Shown: positions 35,701 through 46,919, counted from the first letter of the stretch. The stretch is DNA of 64,000 bases from Nematostella vectensis (GCF_932526225.1 NC_064040.1:15186494-15250493); one strand, 5' to 3'. The notes: generated by a model from the sequence alone, not told the origin. Numbers and translations are program-made.

Positions 35701-38700
35701 GTGATCCTTCAAAACTCAAGCGTCTGTTGGTGCAGCCATTACAAACATAAAGAACATTTATAGTTCCACCAAGGCCAACAGTATCTATCTTTGCTGGAAT
35801 CAATATGCCTAAAAAACACAAAAACAGTATATCAATATGTGAGTATAATGGTCAGGATGGAATTAGAATGATTGATTTTCTTTTGCCTTTTTACTAGAAA
35901 ATCATATGCAATAGTTCTTTTTTTTTTCAATATGTTTAGCTTGGAATTATAATATGAAGGGTAATATGAGGGTCAGGGACCTGGAGTCTCTTGCTTTATG
36001 TAAGCTTATACAGTGCAAACAACATCGTCTAGTGAGTGTTTTACAATGCAAGGACGCCGTTGCCTGTCAAACAATAACAGTCAAAATCGAAGCATGCAAA
36101 CCAAAATTATGTTGTACCGTGGCAACCTGGTGTAGCACATCGAGAATTACGGTTGACCTGATCGACAAGATTTGTTAGCTGCGTTGATTCAGCGACAAAT
36201 AGCTGTCGTTCGAGAGTTGGCTTGTCCTGTTCGCCTTTCTCTTGAAGCGCAGCGTTTACTTTTTGGACTTTACTCGGGCTTGGCAAAAACTCCTCCTGGG
36301 AAGAATCCTCATACTCGGAGCTTTCATCGTGTAAATTAATGCCACGTTCCTCCATTCTTTTTTTAGCTCGTGCCATGCCATGGTAGACGGTTTTATTCGG
36401 AGAAATGACTTTCACAGCATCTCCAGTGGAATAGCTTTTTGTCTCGGTCCTCCAAAGCGATGGCAGAACTACATCTTGCCTCGAAGACACGCCGGTCCCT
36501 CTTGCTTCAGCTCCGAGTTTTCCTCTTTGCTGAAGAGACTTCCTTCTCTGAGACTTTGTTTGTTTCTTCTTTTTCGGAGCCATAAAAGGCAGAAAAAAGC
36601 TAAGGTTTAGTGATGTTGAAATATTGTTTGTTTCTCGTTCGATGATGGTTGTAATGTGAGATCACGCTTCGACGCACCGGAAGTAAATTGTGCATGTCAC
36701 GCCTCCTGATAGGCTAGATCCTAGCAACCAGCCATAACATACCGTATTTTTTTGTTCCTTTGTATGGAGGGGACGGGAAATGTTGTCCATCATGGCAGCT
36801 AGGAAATGTGTAAGTGGGTTCTGAGAGCTTCGATTCAGTTTCTGCGAGTTTTAACGAATTATTTTGACCAAATACCTGCCTAATAGGACTCATGGGAGTT
36901 TCTTTTTCATTTTTTAAGTCGACAATAATGGCATTCTAGCTGCAATTTGCCATGTTGCTTAACCATTTTGAGCTAAACAATCTGTAGCTTGCGAACTCCA
37001 TTCCGAAGAAAGGGGGGTAAATTGTGATGAACCCTCCCCCTTCATTTTTGAAGTGATTTTTTTTGCCACTTTTAAAAGGGGTAAAACAGTTTGCAAGCTA
37101 CAAATTGTCAATGCAACTGGTTACTTTAGAATACCGAAATAATTATATCCATAGCACACGCGGTTAAAGAGAAAAAGGTGAACGAGTGATTTTTATGACA
37201 CGGGGGGGGGATAGCGCTAATCCAATTAGGAGAGGGTATCACATTGCAAAAATATCATGAATCCATTATATTATAACTCTTTTATAATGTGTAGAAATAT
37301 GGATATTTTAATGTTGAACGTTGGGAAGTTTTGAGCTTCCAAAATACCCCCAAATAGCCAGTGCTACTACCTTAATAGAGTTATTATGTTTAATTTATTT
37401 TGTGCTTCTCTTTTTAAGAAAATGATGCAAGTGAAACGACTTCAAGTAATATGGAAGTAGACATTGGTGAGTATCATGTTCAATAAATAATTTCAAAAAC
37501 GTTCTGGTCATTTGTATTCCAATTACTTTAGAGTTTATTTCAATGAATAAAGGCCAATGCAGTTGTTTAATGGTATGTAGGTGCTTGCTATCCATATTGG
37601 AGCTTGTAATTCCTAAAAATAAAATTCGGTAATTACCATGAGTAGTCTTCCATTGTTTTTTAAAAAAAGTGTGTAACCAAATTTGCAATGTGAACAAAGT
37701 ACATTTCTTTAGGAACCTACAAAACTTACACCAAGGAATGACATCTAAATGATATGAATCTATCATAATCTAGAGAGAGGGTAGCAAATGGAGGCTATTT
37801 TTTAATTTCCGCCCTAGGGGCATGTTTAGAGGAAAAAACAAGGTTAGGGTCCAGATAAGTAATTCCCTTAACAGGGATTAATTATGGCATCCTTAGCTCT
37901 GGTCACCAGATACATTTATAAACTTCTTTAGGTCTGGTAATAGGTCACTAGATACATTTAGAAACTTCTTTTGCTCTGGTTATAGGTCACTAGATCCATT
38001 TAGAAACGATTTTTACCCAAATACACTCATAAATGACTGTCTCTTTAACTACCAACAAAGGGGTCAGCTTGGGTCGAGTTAAACCCCTCGGCCTTCACAT
38101 TTGAACAGAAACAGAAAACAGTTTTCTTTTTGCTGCCTGTAGTGATACGAATTTCTCTTCCAATCTTCCCATCCATGGCATGTACAAACAGGGGGTGAAC
38201 AGGGTGCGCAACCCCCCCCCCCTTGGTATTTAAAAAGTGGGTCATTTCTTATAAGGAATCTTCAAATACTACGATTTTTCCATATGATACATATGACTGG
38301 CCACACCCCCCCCCCCCCCTTGGCCAATACTGGGAACGCTCCTGACATAATAGAACGTTTCGATGGTTGCTGCGAGTCCCATTTAAATAAAAAAAGAGTA
38401 CAATACAGTTTTTTTGACTTTATTTTCGCAGGGTTTCTTCCACAAATGGAGATTGTTGACCAAGGAGAGTCTTGCTCGGTGACAGCAGGGGGTTGTGATT
38501 CTGGAACATCTGGGAAACACTCGGATAACATCGAATGGAATGATCAGATTCCTAACTGGGCTGCCGAGAAGAAATTAGAACAGCATTTTTATCCCTTCAA
38601 AAAGGTACACATCTGTTCGTGCATTTTGTTATGGCAATTAAAAAATCTCTCTTTCCTTTATTTCCGTATTTCCTTTCTGACATGGAAGGGAGGGGTAGGG

Positions 38701-41700
38701 GGTAGGGGGTAGGGGGAGGTTATCCTGGAAACCTAAAAAGATTTTTTTTTTATAACGAATATTCATGGAGATGCTCAAGTGATCGAATGTCCACATGCTT
38801 GCTTATATCGGACTTCAATCTTAATTTATCGTAGAACTTGCAAATGACTCAGCGAATCCTCTTCTCGTTTTCAGTTTCACCACTAACATGCACTTAACAA
38901 AACCAAGCTTTTTAGTTTCCCTTTAAATCGACATCACCATTAGGCTGCACCAGATCCATGAGTCGTTACGTTCCATTACCCCAGCCACGGGGCTCATATA
39001 CCTTAGATGTTGATATAGTTGCTTCTCGTCACCTTAGGTCGACTATTTACCTTTCAAAGAGGCGTTCAACCGGGCCAAGGCCGAGAAGAAGTTAGTTCAC
39101 CACATCGTTTTGTGGGGAGCTTTGGATGACCAGTCATGCTGAGGTAATTTTGTGACTTTTATAAGCAGATGGAAAGGGGGGGGGGGGTGTTGCTGGCAGC
39201 TAGGCCTGTAAAAACGGGATTGCTTCTCAGGCCAGACGACCCAGGTTCGGGTAGGACTTTCCTTTAATTTCAGTTGGCTCATACATACGGATGTTTTCAG
39301 GTTTGGGTTGGACTCCATATATTTCAGTTGTTTTATTCATTCGGATGTTTTCAGGTTTGGGTTGGACTCTCCATAGATTTCAGTTGTTTTATTCATTCAG
39401 ATGTTTTCAGGTTTGGGTTGGACTCTCCATAGATTTCAGTTGTTTTATTCATTCGGATGTTTTCAGGTTTCGGTTGGACTCCATAGATTTCAGTTGTTTT
39501 ATTCATTCGGATGTTTTAAGGTTTCGGTTGGACTCCATAGATTTCAGTTGTTTTATTCATTCGGATGTTTTAAGGTTTCGGTTGGACTCCATAGATTTCA
39601 GTTGTTTTATTCATTCGGATGTTTTCAGGTTTCGGTTGGACTCCATAGATTTCAGTTGTTTTATTCATTCGGATGTTTTCAGGTTTCGGTTGGACTCTCC
39701 ATAGATTTCAGTTGTTTTATTCATTCGGATGTTCTCAGGTTTCGGTTGGACTCCATAGATTTCAGTTATTTTATTCATTCAGATGTTTTCAGGTTCGGTT
39801 GGACTCTCCATAGATTTCAGTTATTTTATTCATTCGGATGTTTTCAGGTTAGGGTTGGACTCTCCTTAGATTTCAGTTGTTTTATTCATTCGGATGTTCT
39901 CAGGTTTCGGTTGGACTCCATAGATTTCAGTTATTTTATTCATTCAGATGTTTTCAGGTTCGGTTGGACTCTCCATAGATTTCAGTTATTTTATTCATTC
40001 GGATGTTTTCAGGTTTGGGTTGGACTCTCCATAGATTTCAGTTGTTTTATTTATTCGGTTGTTTTCAGGTTAGGGTTGGACTCTCCTTAGATTTCAGTTG
40101 TTTTAACTATTCGGATGTTTAAAAGTTTGGGTCAGACTTTTGTTAAATTTTAGTTGTTTTATTCCTTTGAGTTGGACTTTATATTTCAATTGTTTTGATT
40201 ATTCGGGTGTTTTCAGGTTCGGGATGGACTCTCCTTAGATTTCTTTTGGTTCATTTGAATGAATGTTTTCAGGTTCGGGTCAGACTCTCCTTAGATTTCC
40301 GTTGTTTTATTTATTCTGGAGTTTTCAGGTTCAGGGCGAACTGTCCTTAGATCTCGTTTTTTGGTTCATTTATTGCTGGATGATTTCAAGTTCAGGGCGA
40401 ACTGTCCTTAGATCTCGTTTTTTGGTTCATTTATTGCTGGATGATTTCAGGTTCGGGGCGGACTGTCCTTAGATCTCGTTTGTTGGTTCATTTATTGCTG
40501 GATTATTTCAGGTTCGGGGCGAACTGTCCTTAGATCTCGTTTTTTGGTTTATTTATTGCTGGATGTTTTCAGGTTCGGACTGTCCTTAGATCTCGTTTTT
40601 TGGTTCGTTTATTGCTGGATGATTTCAGGTTCGGACTGTCCTCAGATCTCGTTTGTTGGTTCATTTATTGCTGGATGTTTTCAGGTTCGGACTGTCCTTA
40701 GATCCCGTTTTTTGGTTCATTTATTGCTGGATGATTTCAGGTTCGGGTCGGACTCTCCTTAGATTTCCGTTGTTTTATTTATTCTGGAGTTTTCAGGTTC
40801 AGGGCGAACTGTCCTTAGATCTCGTTTTTTGGTTCATTTATTGCTGGATGATTTCAGGTTCGGGGCGAACTGTCCTTAGATCTCGTTTTTTGGTTCATTT
40901 ATTGCTGGATGATTTCAGGTTCGGGGCGAACTGTCCTTAGATCTCGTTTTTTGGTTCATTTATTGCTGGATGATTTCAAGTTCGGGGCGAACTGTCCTTA
41001 GATCTCGTTTTTTGGTTCATTTATTGCTGGATGATTTCAGGTTCGGACTGTCCTTAGATCTCGTTTTTCGGTTCATTTATTGCTGGATGATTTCAGGTTC
41101 AGGTGCGAACTGTCCTTAGATCTCGTTTTTTGGTTCATTTATTGCTGGATGATTTCAGGTTCAGGTGCGAACTGTCCTTAGATCTCGTTTTTTGGTTCAT
41201 TTATTGCTGGATGATTTCAGGTTCAGGTGCGAACTGTCCTTAGATCTCGTTTTTCGGTTCATTTATTGCTGGATGATTTCAGGTTCGGGTCGGACTCTCC
41301 TTAGATTTCCTATGTTTTATTTATTCTGGAGTTTTCAGGTTCAGGGCGAACTGTCCTTAGATCTCGTTTTTTGGTTCATTTATTGCTGGATGATTTCAAG
41401 TTCGGGGCGAACTGTCCTTAGATCTCGTTTTTTGGTTCATTTATTGCTGGATGATTTCAGGTTCGGACTGTCCTTAGATCTCGTTTTTTGGTTCATTTAT
41501 TGCTGGATGATTTCAGGTTCAGGTGCGAACTGTCCTTAGATCTCGTTTTTTGGTTCATTTATTGCTGGATGATTTCAGGTTCAGGTGCGAACTGTCCTTA
41601 GATCTCGTTTTTTGGTTCATTTATTGCTGGATGATTTCAGGTTCAGGTGCGAACTGTCCTTAGATCTCGTTTTTTGGTTCATTTATTGCTGGATGATTTC

Positions 41701-44700
41701 AGGTTCGGGTCGGACTCTCCTTAGATTTCCGTTGTTTTATTTATTCTGGAGTTTTCAGGTTCAGGGCGAACTGTCCTTAGATCTCGTTTTTTGGTTCATT
41801 TATTGCTGGATGATTTCAGGTTCGGGGTGAACTGTCCTTAGATCTCGTTTTTTGGTTCATTTATTGCTGGATGATTTCAGGTTCGGGGCGAACTGTCCTT
41901 AGATCTCGTTTTTTGGTTCATTTATTGCTGGATGATTTCAAGTTCGGGGCGAACTGTCCTTAGATCTCGTTTTTTGGTTCATTTATTGCTGGATGATTTC
42001 AGGTTCAGGTGCGAACTGTCCTTAGATCTCGTTTTTTGGTTCATTTATTGCTGGATGATTTCAGGTTCGGGGCGAACTGTCCTTAGATCTCGATTTTTGG
42101 TTCATTTGTTGCTGGATGATTTCAGGTTCGGGGCGAACTGTCCTTAGATCTCGTTTTTTGGTTCATTTATTGCTGGATGATTTCAGGTTCGGACTGTCCT
42201 CAGATCTCTTTTGTTGGTTCATTTATTGCTGGATGATTTCAGATTCGGGGCGAACTGTCCTCAGATCTCGTTTTTTGGTTCATTTATTGCTGGATGATTT
42301 CAGGTTTGGACTGTCCTTAGATCTCGTTTTTGGTTCATTTATTGCTGGATGATTTCAGGTTCGGGGCGAACTGTCCTTAGATCTCGTTTGTTGGTTCATT
42401 TATTGCTGGGTGTTTTCAGGTTCGGACTGTCCTTAGATCTCTTTTTTTGTTCATTTATTGCTGGATGATTTCAGGTTCAGGGCGGACTCTCCGGGAGGGG
42501 CCACTGGAGAGCCGCCCTGTGCTACAGCTGCTGCAGGACAACTATGTAAACTGCTGGTCACTGGTGGAGGAGCTCAAGGTTAGCTATTGAAGCCAATGAA
42601 GAAGAAGATGATGATGCCAATAATAATGCTGATATCTGCGGCTTATGTTAATGATGATATCTGCGGCTGATGATGATATCTGCGACTGATGTTGATGATG
42701 GTGATGCTTATGGCTATGATGGTGATTGTTTCGTTTGTGTTGTTAATGTTATACCGATAATGGCTGTAATTATATGATGGATGATGGTGGTGGTAGTGAT
42801 ATAGATGTGGTGTTGGTGATGATGATGATATCATGATAACGATAGTGGTGGTGATAATAAAATGGGAGATGTTGGTGATGATGATCATGTTGATAAGGGT
42901 AAGGATGGCGATATAATTAAATAATGATGATATTATAAGTGGATGTGATGTCGTTGTTGACAACTTATAAAATAACGTTTTTAGAAAATCTCCAAAGACG
43001 GAAGTGATCAGGAAATGGCCAACATCGCACAAATTAGCCTAGATAACTACAGGTATCTGTGGCCCTCTTGTGTTCAAGCGCAAACCATATACCTATACTT
43101 GTGAATAGTCCTTTAAGAACTCGATATTTTTTTTGGTGATAACATACAACCATTTTATTACCCTGTCCAGATACGTACCTAGCGTAACATAACATACATG
43201 ATAACATACAACCATTTTATTACCCTACCCAGATACGTACCTAGCGTAACATAACATACATGATAACATACAACCATTTTATTACCCAATCCAGATACGT
43301 ACCTAGCGTAACATAACATACATGATAACATACAACCATTTCATTACCCTATCCAGATACGTACCTAGCGTAACATAACATACATGATAACATACAACCA
43401 TTTTATTACCCAATCCAGATACGTACCTAGCGTAACATAACATACATGATAACATACAACCATTTTATTACCCAATCCAGATACGTACCTAGCGTAACAT
43501 AGCATACATTATAACATACAACCATTTTATTACCCTATCCAGATACGTACCTAGCGTAACATAACATACATGATAACATACAACCATTTTATTACCCTAT
43601 CCAGATACGTACCTAGCGTAACATAACATACATGATAACATACAAACATTTTATTACCCTATCCAGATACGTACCTAGCGTAACATAACATACATGATAA
43701 CATAAAACCATTTTATTACCCTATCCAGATACGTACCTAGCGTATGGACAAGAGGCAGGGTCTAGCATGGGAGCAAGCCCCCCCCCCTCCCCGTCCCCCT
43801 CCCCAGCAAATACAGGTTGACTTAGCATGCCTCCACCAATCCAAATAAAATATTCTAGCCACGACCTTGTTATAAAGTATTAAGAATAAAGAAAAGTAAA
43901 CAAATTTGATGATTTATTCTAACCTTTATTTATTTAGTAGAGATCTGGCGAGATCCATGGTATCTTTCGACAGAACTGCCATTTATAGGCAATCGCTTTA
44001 ACTAACGAATTAGATGCGATCAAGCCCTCGATTAGTCACGCATATTTCGGTACACCTCTGTCACCTTCAAAAAATCGACCGGTTCCTATCTCAAGCGCTT
44101 CCTGATTATCCCTCAGGGAAATGACGACTGTTACCTGTATTTCAGGTTTCCTGTGGAATCCATGGTCATGCATGCGAACGGGAGCCTAGTGGCGAGAATG
44201 AATGCAAATGAGATGATGGAGGTCCCGGAGCACGACAGCTTGCCAAAGAAAATAGTGGAGTAAGTAAAGCTCTAAAATCTGTATTTTATAAACAAATAAA
44301 CCGAAGGGTCCGCTTTTTCTAGAAATTTTAGCTGAATGCATGGTGTTTCAAAAGATATGCAGGGAGCCCACTCAGAGGGAAAGATTTGATAAAGTATCTC
44401 TGTTATTGAGGCGAAAGCGAAAAGTTAACGCCTTTAGGCCTTTATTGTAACCCAGCAAATTAGAGTTTAGCTAGAAAGTAAAATGATATGAGTGTCCTGG
44501 TGGCGCAGTTTACAGAATGCACTTCCTCTCTCCCGGTTCTGACGTGAGTCGATTTTTTTTTACTTTTCTCCAAAGGTATTTTCTCTTGGTTCTCTGGTTT
44601 TTCTCCCTCAAAATACAACAACAGGTTTCATCCTGAAGTGATTTTGATTCAAGTTAGCTTCCCAGATTTATTTATTAAAAATGTTTGATCTATATTGAAA

Positions 44701-46906
44701 ATTGACTAAACTAAACACAAAACAACAGCGACCCAAATGCAGTCCAACTGAAAAAAAACAACAATTTTGACATTGCGATTTTTTTAAATTCATAATTTCT
44801 CACAGAGCACCTTCTTTTCTCGATGGACTATGTCCATGTTTAATGTGAGTTTTAATGCATAAGTTTTTCAGAGCACCTTCTCTTCTCGATGGACTATGTC
44901 CATGTTTTCTTGTGAGTTTTAATGCATAATTTCTCACAGAGCACCTTCTCTTCTCGATCGACTTCGACCATGATTTTTGTGTAAGGTTTAATTCAGAATT
45001 TCTTACGGAGCACTCTAGCGCATGTCCTGTCATCAGCGAACAGGTCTGTCAAACTGCAAGTAGCTTCGCGTCTCTTCGGCCCAAAGTGCTCCGTCGCCAC
45101 TCTAGCCGCTAGGTGTCCATCTAGTTTAGTTTAGTTTATTGGCTTTGTCACACAAAAAAATACTACGGTTTACAATAGGAAATAAACAAAATAAAGAAAA
45201 TAAGAAACAATGTGACGGGAGAAGAAAACAGGGCGTAAGCCCCAATTGAAATTCTTTCCCAACTCTCCTTTTCCTCTCATCTCGTATCCATTCCATATTC
45301 CCCTCGTCTTGTCGCTTACTTATTCCAACCTCCTTGGAGCTTTGGAGTTTCTATCCATCCGAGTTTCATCCCTCGTTTTTGCTCGTCGGTGGAATTTAAT
45401 TTGGGATAGGCATATGGCCTTGAGTGTTTTGCGCTTGCTTGCTTGTCCACGGACGAAATTCCACAGCCCATTTTCTCTTGCCTTTTTTCAAATTAGAAAC
45501 TGATACTGATTTATGGCTCTTTACTGGACAGTGTGCCTTGTGTTAATGATGGTCCAGACAACGAGTAGTCCTTTATTATTAGAAGTACTTGCGTCATTGG
45601 TAATTTTAAGGGTTTTTTTACCTAATTATTTTCTCTGTCTTGTCGACTTACTGGCTAAATATAGTTTTGTGCTATCCCCTGCCATGAGCTGATATTACTT
45701 CCGTTAAAGTCTGGGGACGGTTTCTAGAGAAATAGCGGGAATGCAAGTATAAAGTCTGCTCTATTCTAGGCATAGGTTTAAAGCAGAATAGCTCTTCCGT
45801 ACATAACCGATTCATGAGTAGAAATCGTAAAAGAATAAAAAAAAATAAAAGTGATTTAACATTTTCGAAAACCATTTATTTATTTTTATTTTATTTTCTT
45901 GATTTTCATGATTTCTAATCATGAATCGGTTATTTTGAATAAAGCTTTAGAATTTACTGCGTCATTCCATTATGAGCTGTTTTTAGACCCATCGAGCTTA
46001 ATTATCAAAGCAATTGTTTCGCAATCCCTTAATAAACAGTAGAATGACATAATGTCGAATAAACGGACTGTATGGATGGATCCTTCCATGACCAAATAAA
46101 AAGCTTTCATCATACCAGCGATTTTTTCCATGGATTTCCTTTGGATCTGGACCTAATTGTTAAGTCAATTCCAACAATTTTCGTTTCCCTTGGTTATATT
46201 AGCTCCTATTTTCCTTTCGTTACTTTTCAAAATTAGAAATATTGATAGAATGTTATATTGTGTTTTAATTCATAATTTCATAATTGTTTCAAAATTCCCT
46301 TAATAAACAGTAGAATGACATAATGTCGAATAAACGGACTGTATGGATGGATCCTTCCAGGACCAAATAAAAAGCTTTCAACATACCAGCGATTTTTTCC
46401 ATGGATTTCCTTTGGATCTGGACCTAATTTTTTAGTCAATTCCTACAAATTTTTCATTTCGCTTGGTTTTATTAGCTCGTATTTTTCTTTCGTTACTTTT
46501 CAAAATTAGAAATATTGACAGAATGTTATTCCGATTTCGGTTGCATATTATTATTAAGTGAGCTCCAACACGAAAATGGGGATGTCTCATTACTTAGAAA
46601 TACCATCCAGCTATTATAAATTTGCAATCGGCCCCGTTAACACGAAACTTTCCTTACACCAACTGATTTTCGTCTCCTTTCGAAGTGCAAGGGGTTCTAC
46701 TCAGCCTTAGTCTGAAGTGGTGGATAAGCATGATTCTTCTATCAGGATAACGGGGTTTGGGGGCCTTTTGTGGACCCTCTTTAAAGGCTAATCAACCCAC
46801 CTAACTAAATTATTTTTTGCATAGGACCACCTTCCACCAAGGATTCGAGGATGACATTAGCTACACATACTTCAACTTTCTAAAAAACAGCCTGCGCACG
46901 GAATAG
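28730..46906 (+). CDS. SELENON: Selenoprotein N
   Basis: Thirteen exons: 28730-29035, 29259-29387, 29993-30158, 30548-30725, 31212-31363, 32082-32126, 37419-37466, 38432-38604, 39038-39143, 42475-42578, 42985-43052, 44146-44259 and 46825-46906. All phases agree and give 556 residues, the length of the shorter human isoform. Selenoprotein N is an endoplasmic-reticulum membrane redox protein that senses luminal calcium and regulates SERCA; human loss causes SEPN1 myopathy. Residues 36-55 form the membrane anchor. Residues 79-90, [12 protein letters not shown], are a canonical EF-hand loop. Conserved blocks include [31 protein letters not shown] and SSNMEVDIG. The redox site is SCUG, with selenocysteine at residue 434 encoded by TGA 39140-39142, followed by SGRTLRE. 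The natural stop is TAG 46904-46906. A conceptual translation that ignores recoding would stop at residue 433. Confidence 0.95.
29757..29910 (-). repeat. C/G-run dispersed repeat in SELENON intron 2
   Basis: Its reverse complement matches 31690-31860: TTAACAGGAGGGGGCCCAAA, a GCATTTTCTCC block, then TTTACTGTATTTTT and a G run. It ends with the TAGCTATGCCACTG motif. It is a non-coding miniature element containing a 30-base C homopolymer (29765-29794). Confidence 0.65.
31690..31860 (+). repeat. C/G-run dispersed repeat in SELENON intron 5
   Basis: This is an inverted relative of 29757-29910. The ends are roughly inverted (AGCGGTGTAGCCAGG and CCTGGCTACGCCCATGCTG), suggesting a MITE with GTAGCCAGG termini. 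It has no coding potential. Confidence 0.7.
32567..33460 (+). CDS. Transposon accessory protein, 125 aa, unrecognised
   Basis: Four exons, 32567-32634, 32703-32820, 33022-33156 and 33404-33460, join in agreeing phases and give a 125-residue protein. The start context is CAGC ATG GCG. The sequence opens [20 protein letters not shown], continues with a basic helical part ([26 protein letters not shown]), then [18 protein letters not shown] and an acidic stretch DFEDPDHDS, and ends AEAKWPKTK. It resembles no family I know. Lying inside the TTAA-flanked transposon and ending tail-to-tail with the transposase gene, it is probably an accessory factor. AATAAA at 33546-33551 is a plausible poly(A) signal. 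It could instead be a captured host exon set, but no parent gene is visible here. Confidence 0.7.
33710..36583 (-). CDS. Transposase-like protein, 733 aa
   Basis: Three exons, 36583-36118, 35808-34554 and 34190-33710, join in phases 1 and 2 to give 733 residues. The N-terminus is strongly basic ([16 protein letters not shown]) and nuclear-targeting in character. A zinc-binding-like patch (RCATPGCHG, then CNGC) spans exon 1 and 2. The core has [15 protein letters not shown] near residue 283 and WQDGDSSS near 362-364. These match the pattern of the Mutator-like transposase domain found in many cnidarian and mollusc proteins, with the two aspartates as candidate catalytic residues. A cysteine/histidine-rich region follows ([24 protein letters not shown]). 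The C-terminal exon is coiled-coil-like and acidic ([11 protein letters not shown]) and ends with a CKC motif. The frame is intact. The transposase role is inferred from motifs plus its position between terminal repeats. Confidence 0.8.
38163..38345. repeat. C/G-run dispersed repeat in SELENON intron 7
   Basis: It shares AAGGAATCTTC, ACGATTTTTCCATA and TTGGCCAATACTGGGAA with 6640-6760, in the same orientation. It contains two C homopolymers of 9 and 13 bases. It encodes nothing. Confidence 0.6.
39140..39142 (+). other. SELENON: Selenocysteine UGA codon
   Basis: This in-frame TGA follows GATGACCAGTCATGC (DDQSC) and is followed after splicing by GGT TCA GGG (GSG), exactly the SCUG-SG redox motif of selenoprotein N. 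It lies one base before the exon 9 donor (G|GTAATT). Recoding is supported by the SECIS at 46920-46992 and the hairpin at 42478-42519. Confidence 0.95.
39240..42474 (+). repeat. Minisatellite of SELENON intron 9 built from its own 3' splice site
   Basis: More than fifty tandem units fill the intron between the selenocysteine exon and exon 10. The first part (to about 40250) has 54-56-bp units around GATGTTTTCAGGTTTCGG then TTGGACTC(TC)C. The second part has units of about 61 bp, around GATGATTTCAGGTTCGGGGC then GAACTGTCC. The real acceptor and exon start read GATGATTTCAG|GTTCAGGGC then GGACTCTCC. Each unit therefore repeats the acceptor and the first 18-20 bases of exon 10, some copies still spelling GSGRTL. 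Open frames across the array are artefacts. Confidence 0.95.
42478..42519 (+). promoter_or_regulatory. SELENON: Selenocysteine redefinition element (hairpin)
   Basis: The left arm CAGGGCGG-A-CTCTCC (42478-42492) pairs perfectly, apart from the one bulged A, with GGAGAGCCGCCCTG (42506-42519): 14 base pairs closing a 13-base loop. In spliced mRNA it starts four bases after the UGA. Mammalian SELENON has a stem-loop in the same place (the SRE) that raises readthrough of the UGA. The hairpin also encodes the conserved SGRTLRE residues, so it is constrained twice. Function here is inferred. Confidence 0.85.
42600..42960 (+). repeat. GAT/GGT-rich low-complexity tract in SELENON intron 10
   Basis: Degenerate GATGATGAT and GGTGGTGATG triplet runs fill most of intron 10. 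A long minus-strand frame rich in His, Ile and Thr is a by-product. Confidence 0.7.
43139..43745 (+). repeat. 62-bp tandem array in SELENON intron 11
   Basis: About ten nearly identical 62-bp units, each ATAACATACAACCATTTTAT then TACCCTATCCAGATACGTAC and CTAGCGTAACATAACATACATG. The array begins 86 bp after exon 11. Confidence 0.9.
44801..45010 (+). repeat. Three tandem 65-bp units in SELENON intron 12
   Basis: Three copies of CACAGAGCACCTTCT, CTCGATGGACTATG and TGAGTTTTAATGCATAA in order, with the third more divergent. The reverse frame looks protein-like only because of the repeat. Confidence 0.8.
45120..45260 (-). mobile_element. 3' tail of a LINE-type retrotransposon
   Basis: On the minus strand the segment reads GGGGCTTACGCCCTGTTTTC, then ACATTGTTTC, and ends with GCCAATAAACTAAACTAAAC. 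An AATAAACTAAACTAAACTA terminal microsatellite is typical of 3' ends of invertebrate LINE elements. No coding part is present. Confidence 0.5.
46019..46529 (+). repeat. Direct duplication in SELENON intron 12
   Basis: Copy 1 (46019-46257) and copy 2 (46292-46529) are about 272 bp apart. They share CCCTTAATAAACAGTAGAAT, GGATGGATCCTTCCA and CCATGGATTTCCTTTGG with few differences. It is a simple tandem duplication. Confidence 0.8.
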
Positions 46907-46919
46907 TCTACACAGCTCG

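Larger units (their letters stand above)
32296..37375. mobile_element. TTAA-flanked 5.07-kb DNA transposon with two genes
   Basis: The element occupies 32300-37371 inside SELENON intron 6, between TTAA at 32296-32299 and TTAA at 37372-37375. Its ends are inverted repeats beginning GGTASTAGCACTGGCTA, then a G-rich GGGTAT stretch. It carries two convergent genes with introns: a 125-aa protein (plus) and a 733-aa transposase-like protein (minus), both with intact frames. TTAA duplication is shared by the piggyBac and Kolobok superfamilies. The protein is not piggyBac-like, and Kolobok-like is my tentative placement. Intact frames and readable termini suggest a recent insertion. Confidence 0.85.

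Noticed and set aside
39140-39142. A premature stop that would make SELENON a pseudogene
   Set aside because: The TGA is exactly at the family's selenocysteine position, the frame continues with conserved sequence for four more exons, and a SECIS follows the true stop.
39291-42352. Long plus-strand open frames (up to 229 codons) with repeated phrases such as [18 protein letters not shown]
   Set aside because: They arise because the minisatellite unit in SELENON intron 9 rarely contains a stop in one frame; they have no independent start, splice or homology support.
42643-43032. 129-codon minus-strand frame rich in Ile, Thr and His
   Set aside because: It is the complement of a GAT/GGT low-complexity tract in SELENON intron 10 and overlaps exon 11 on the other strand.
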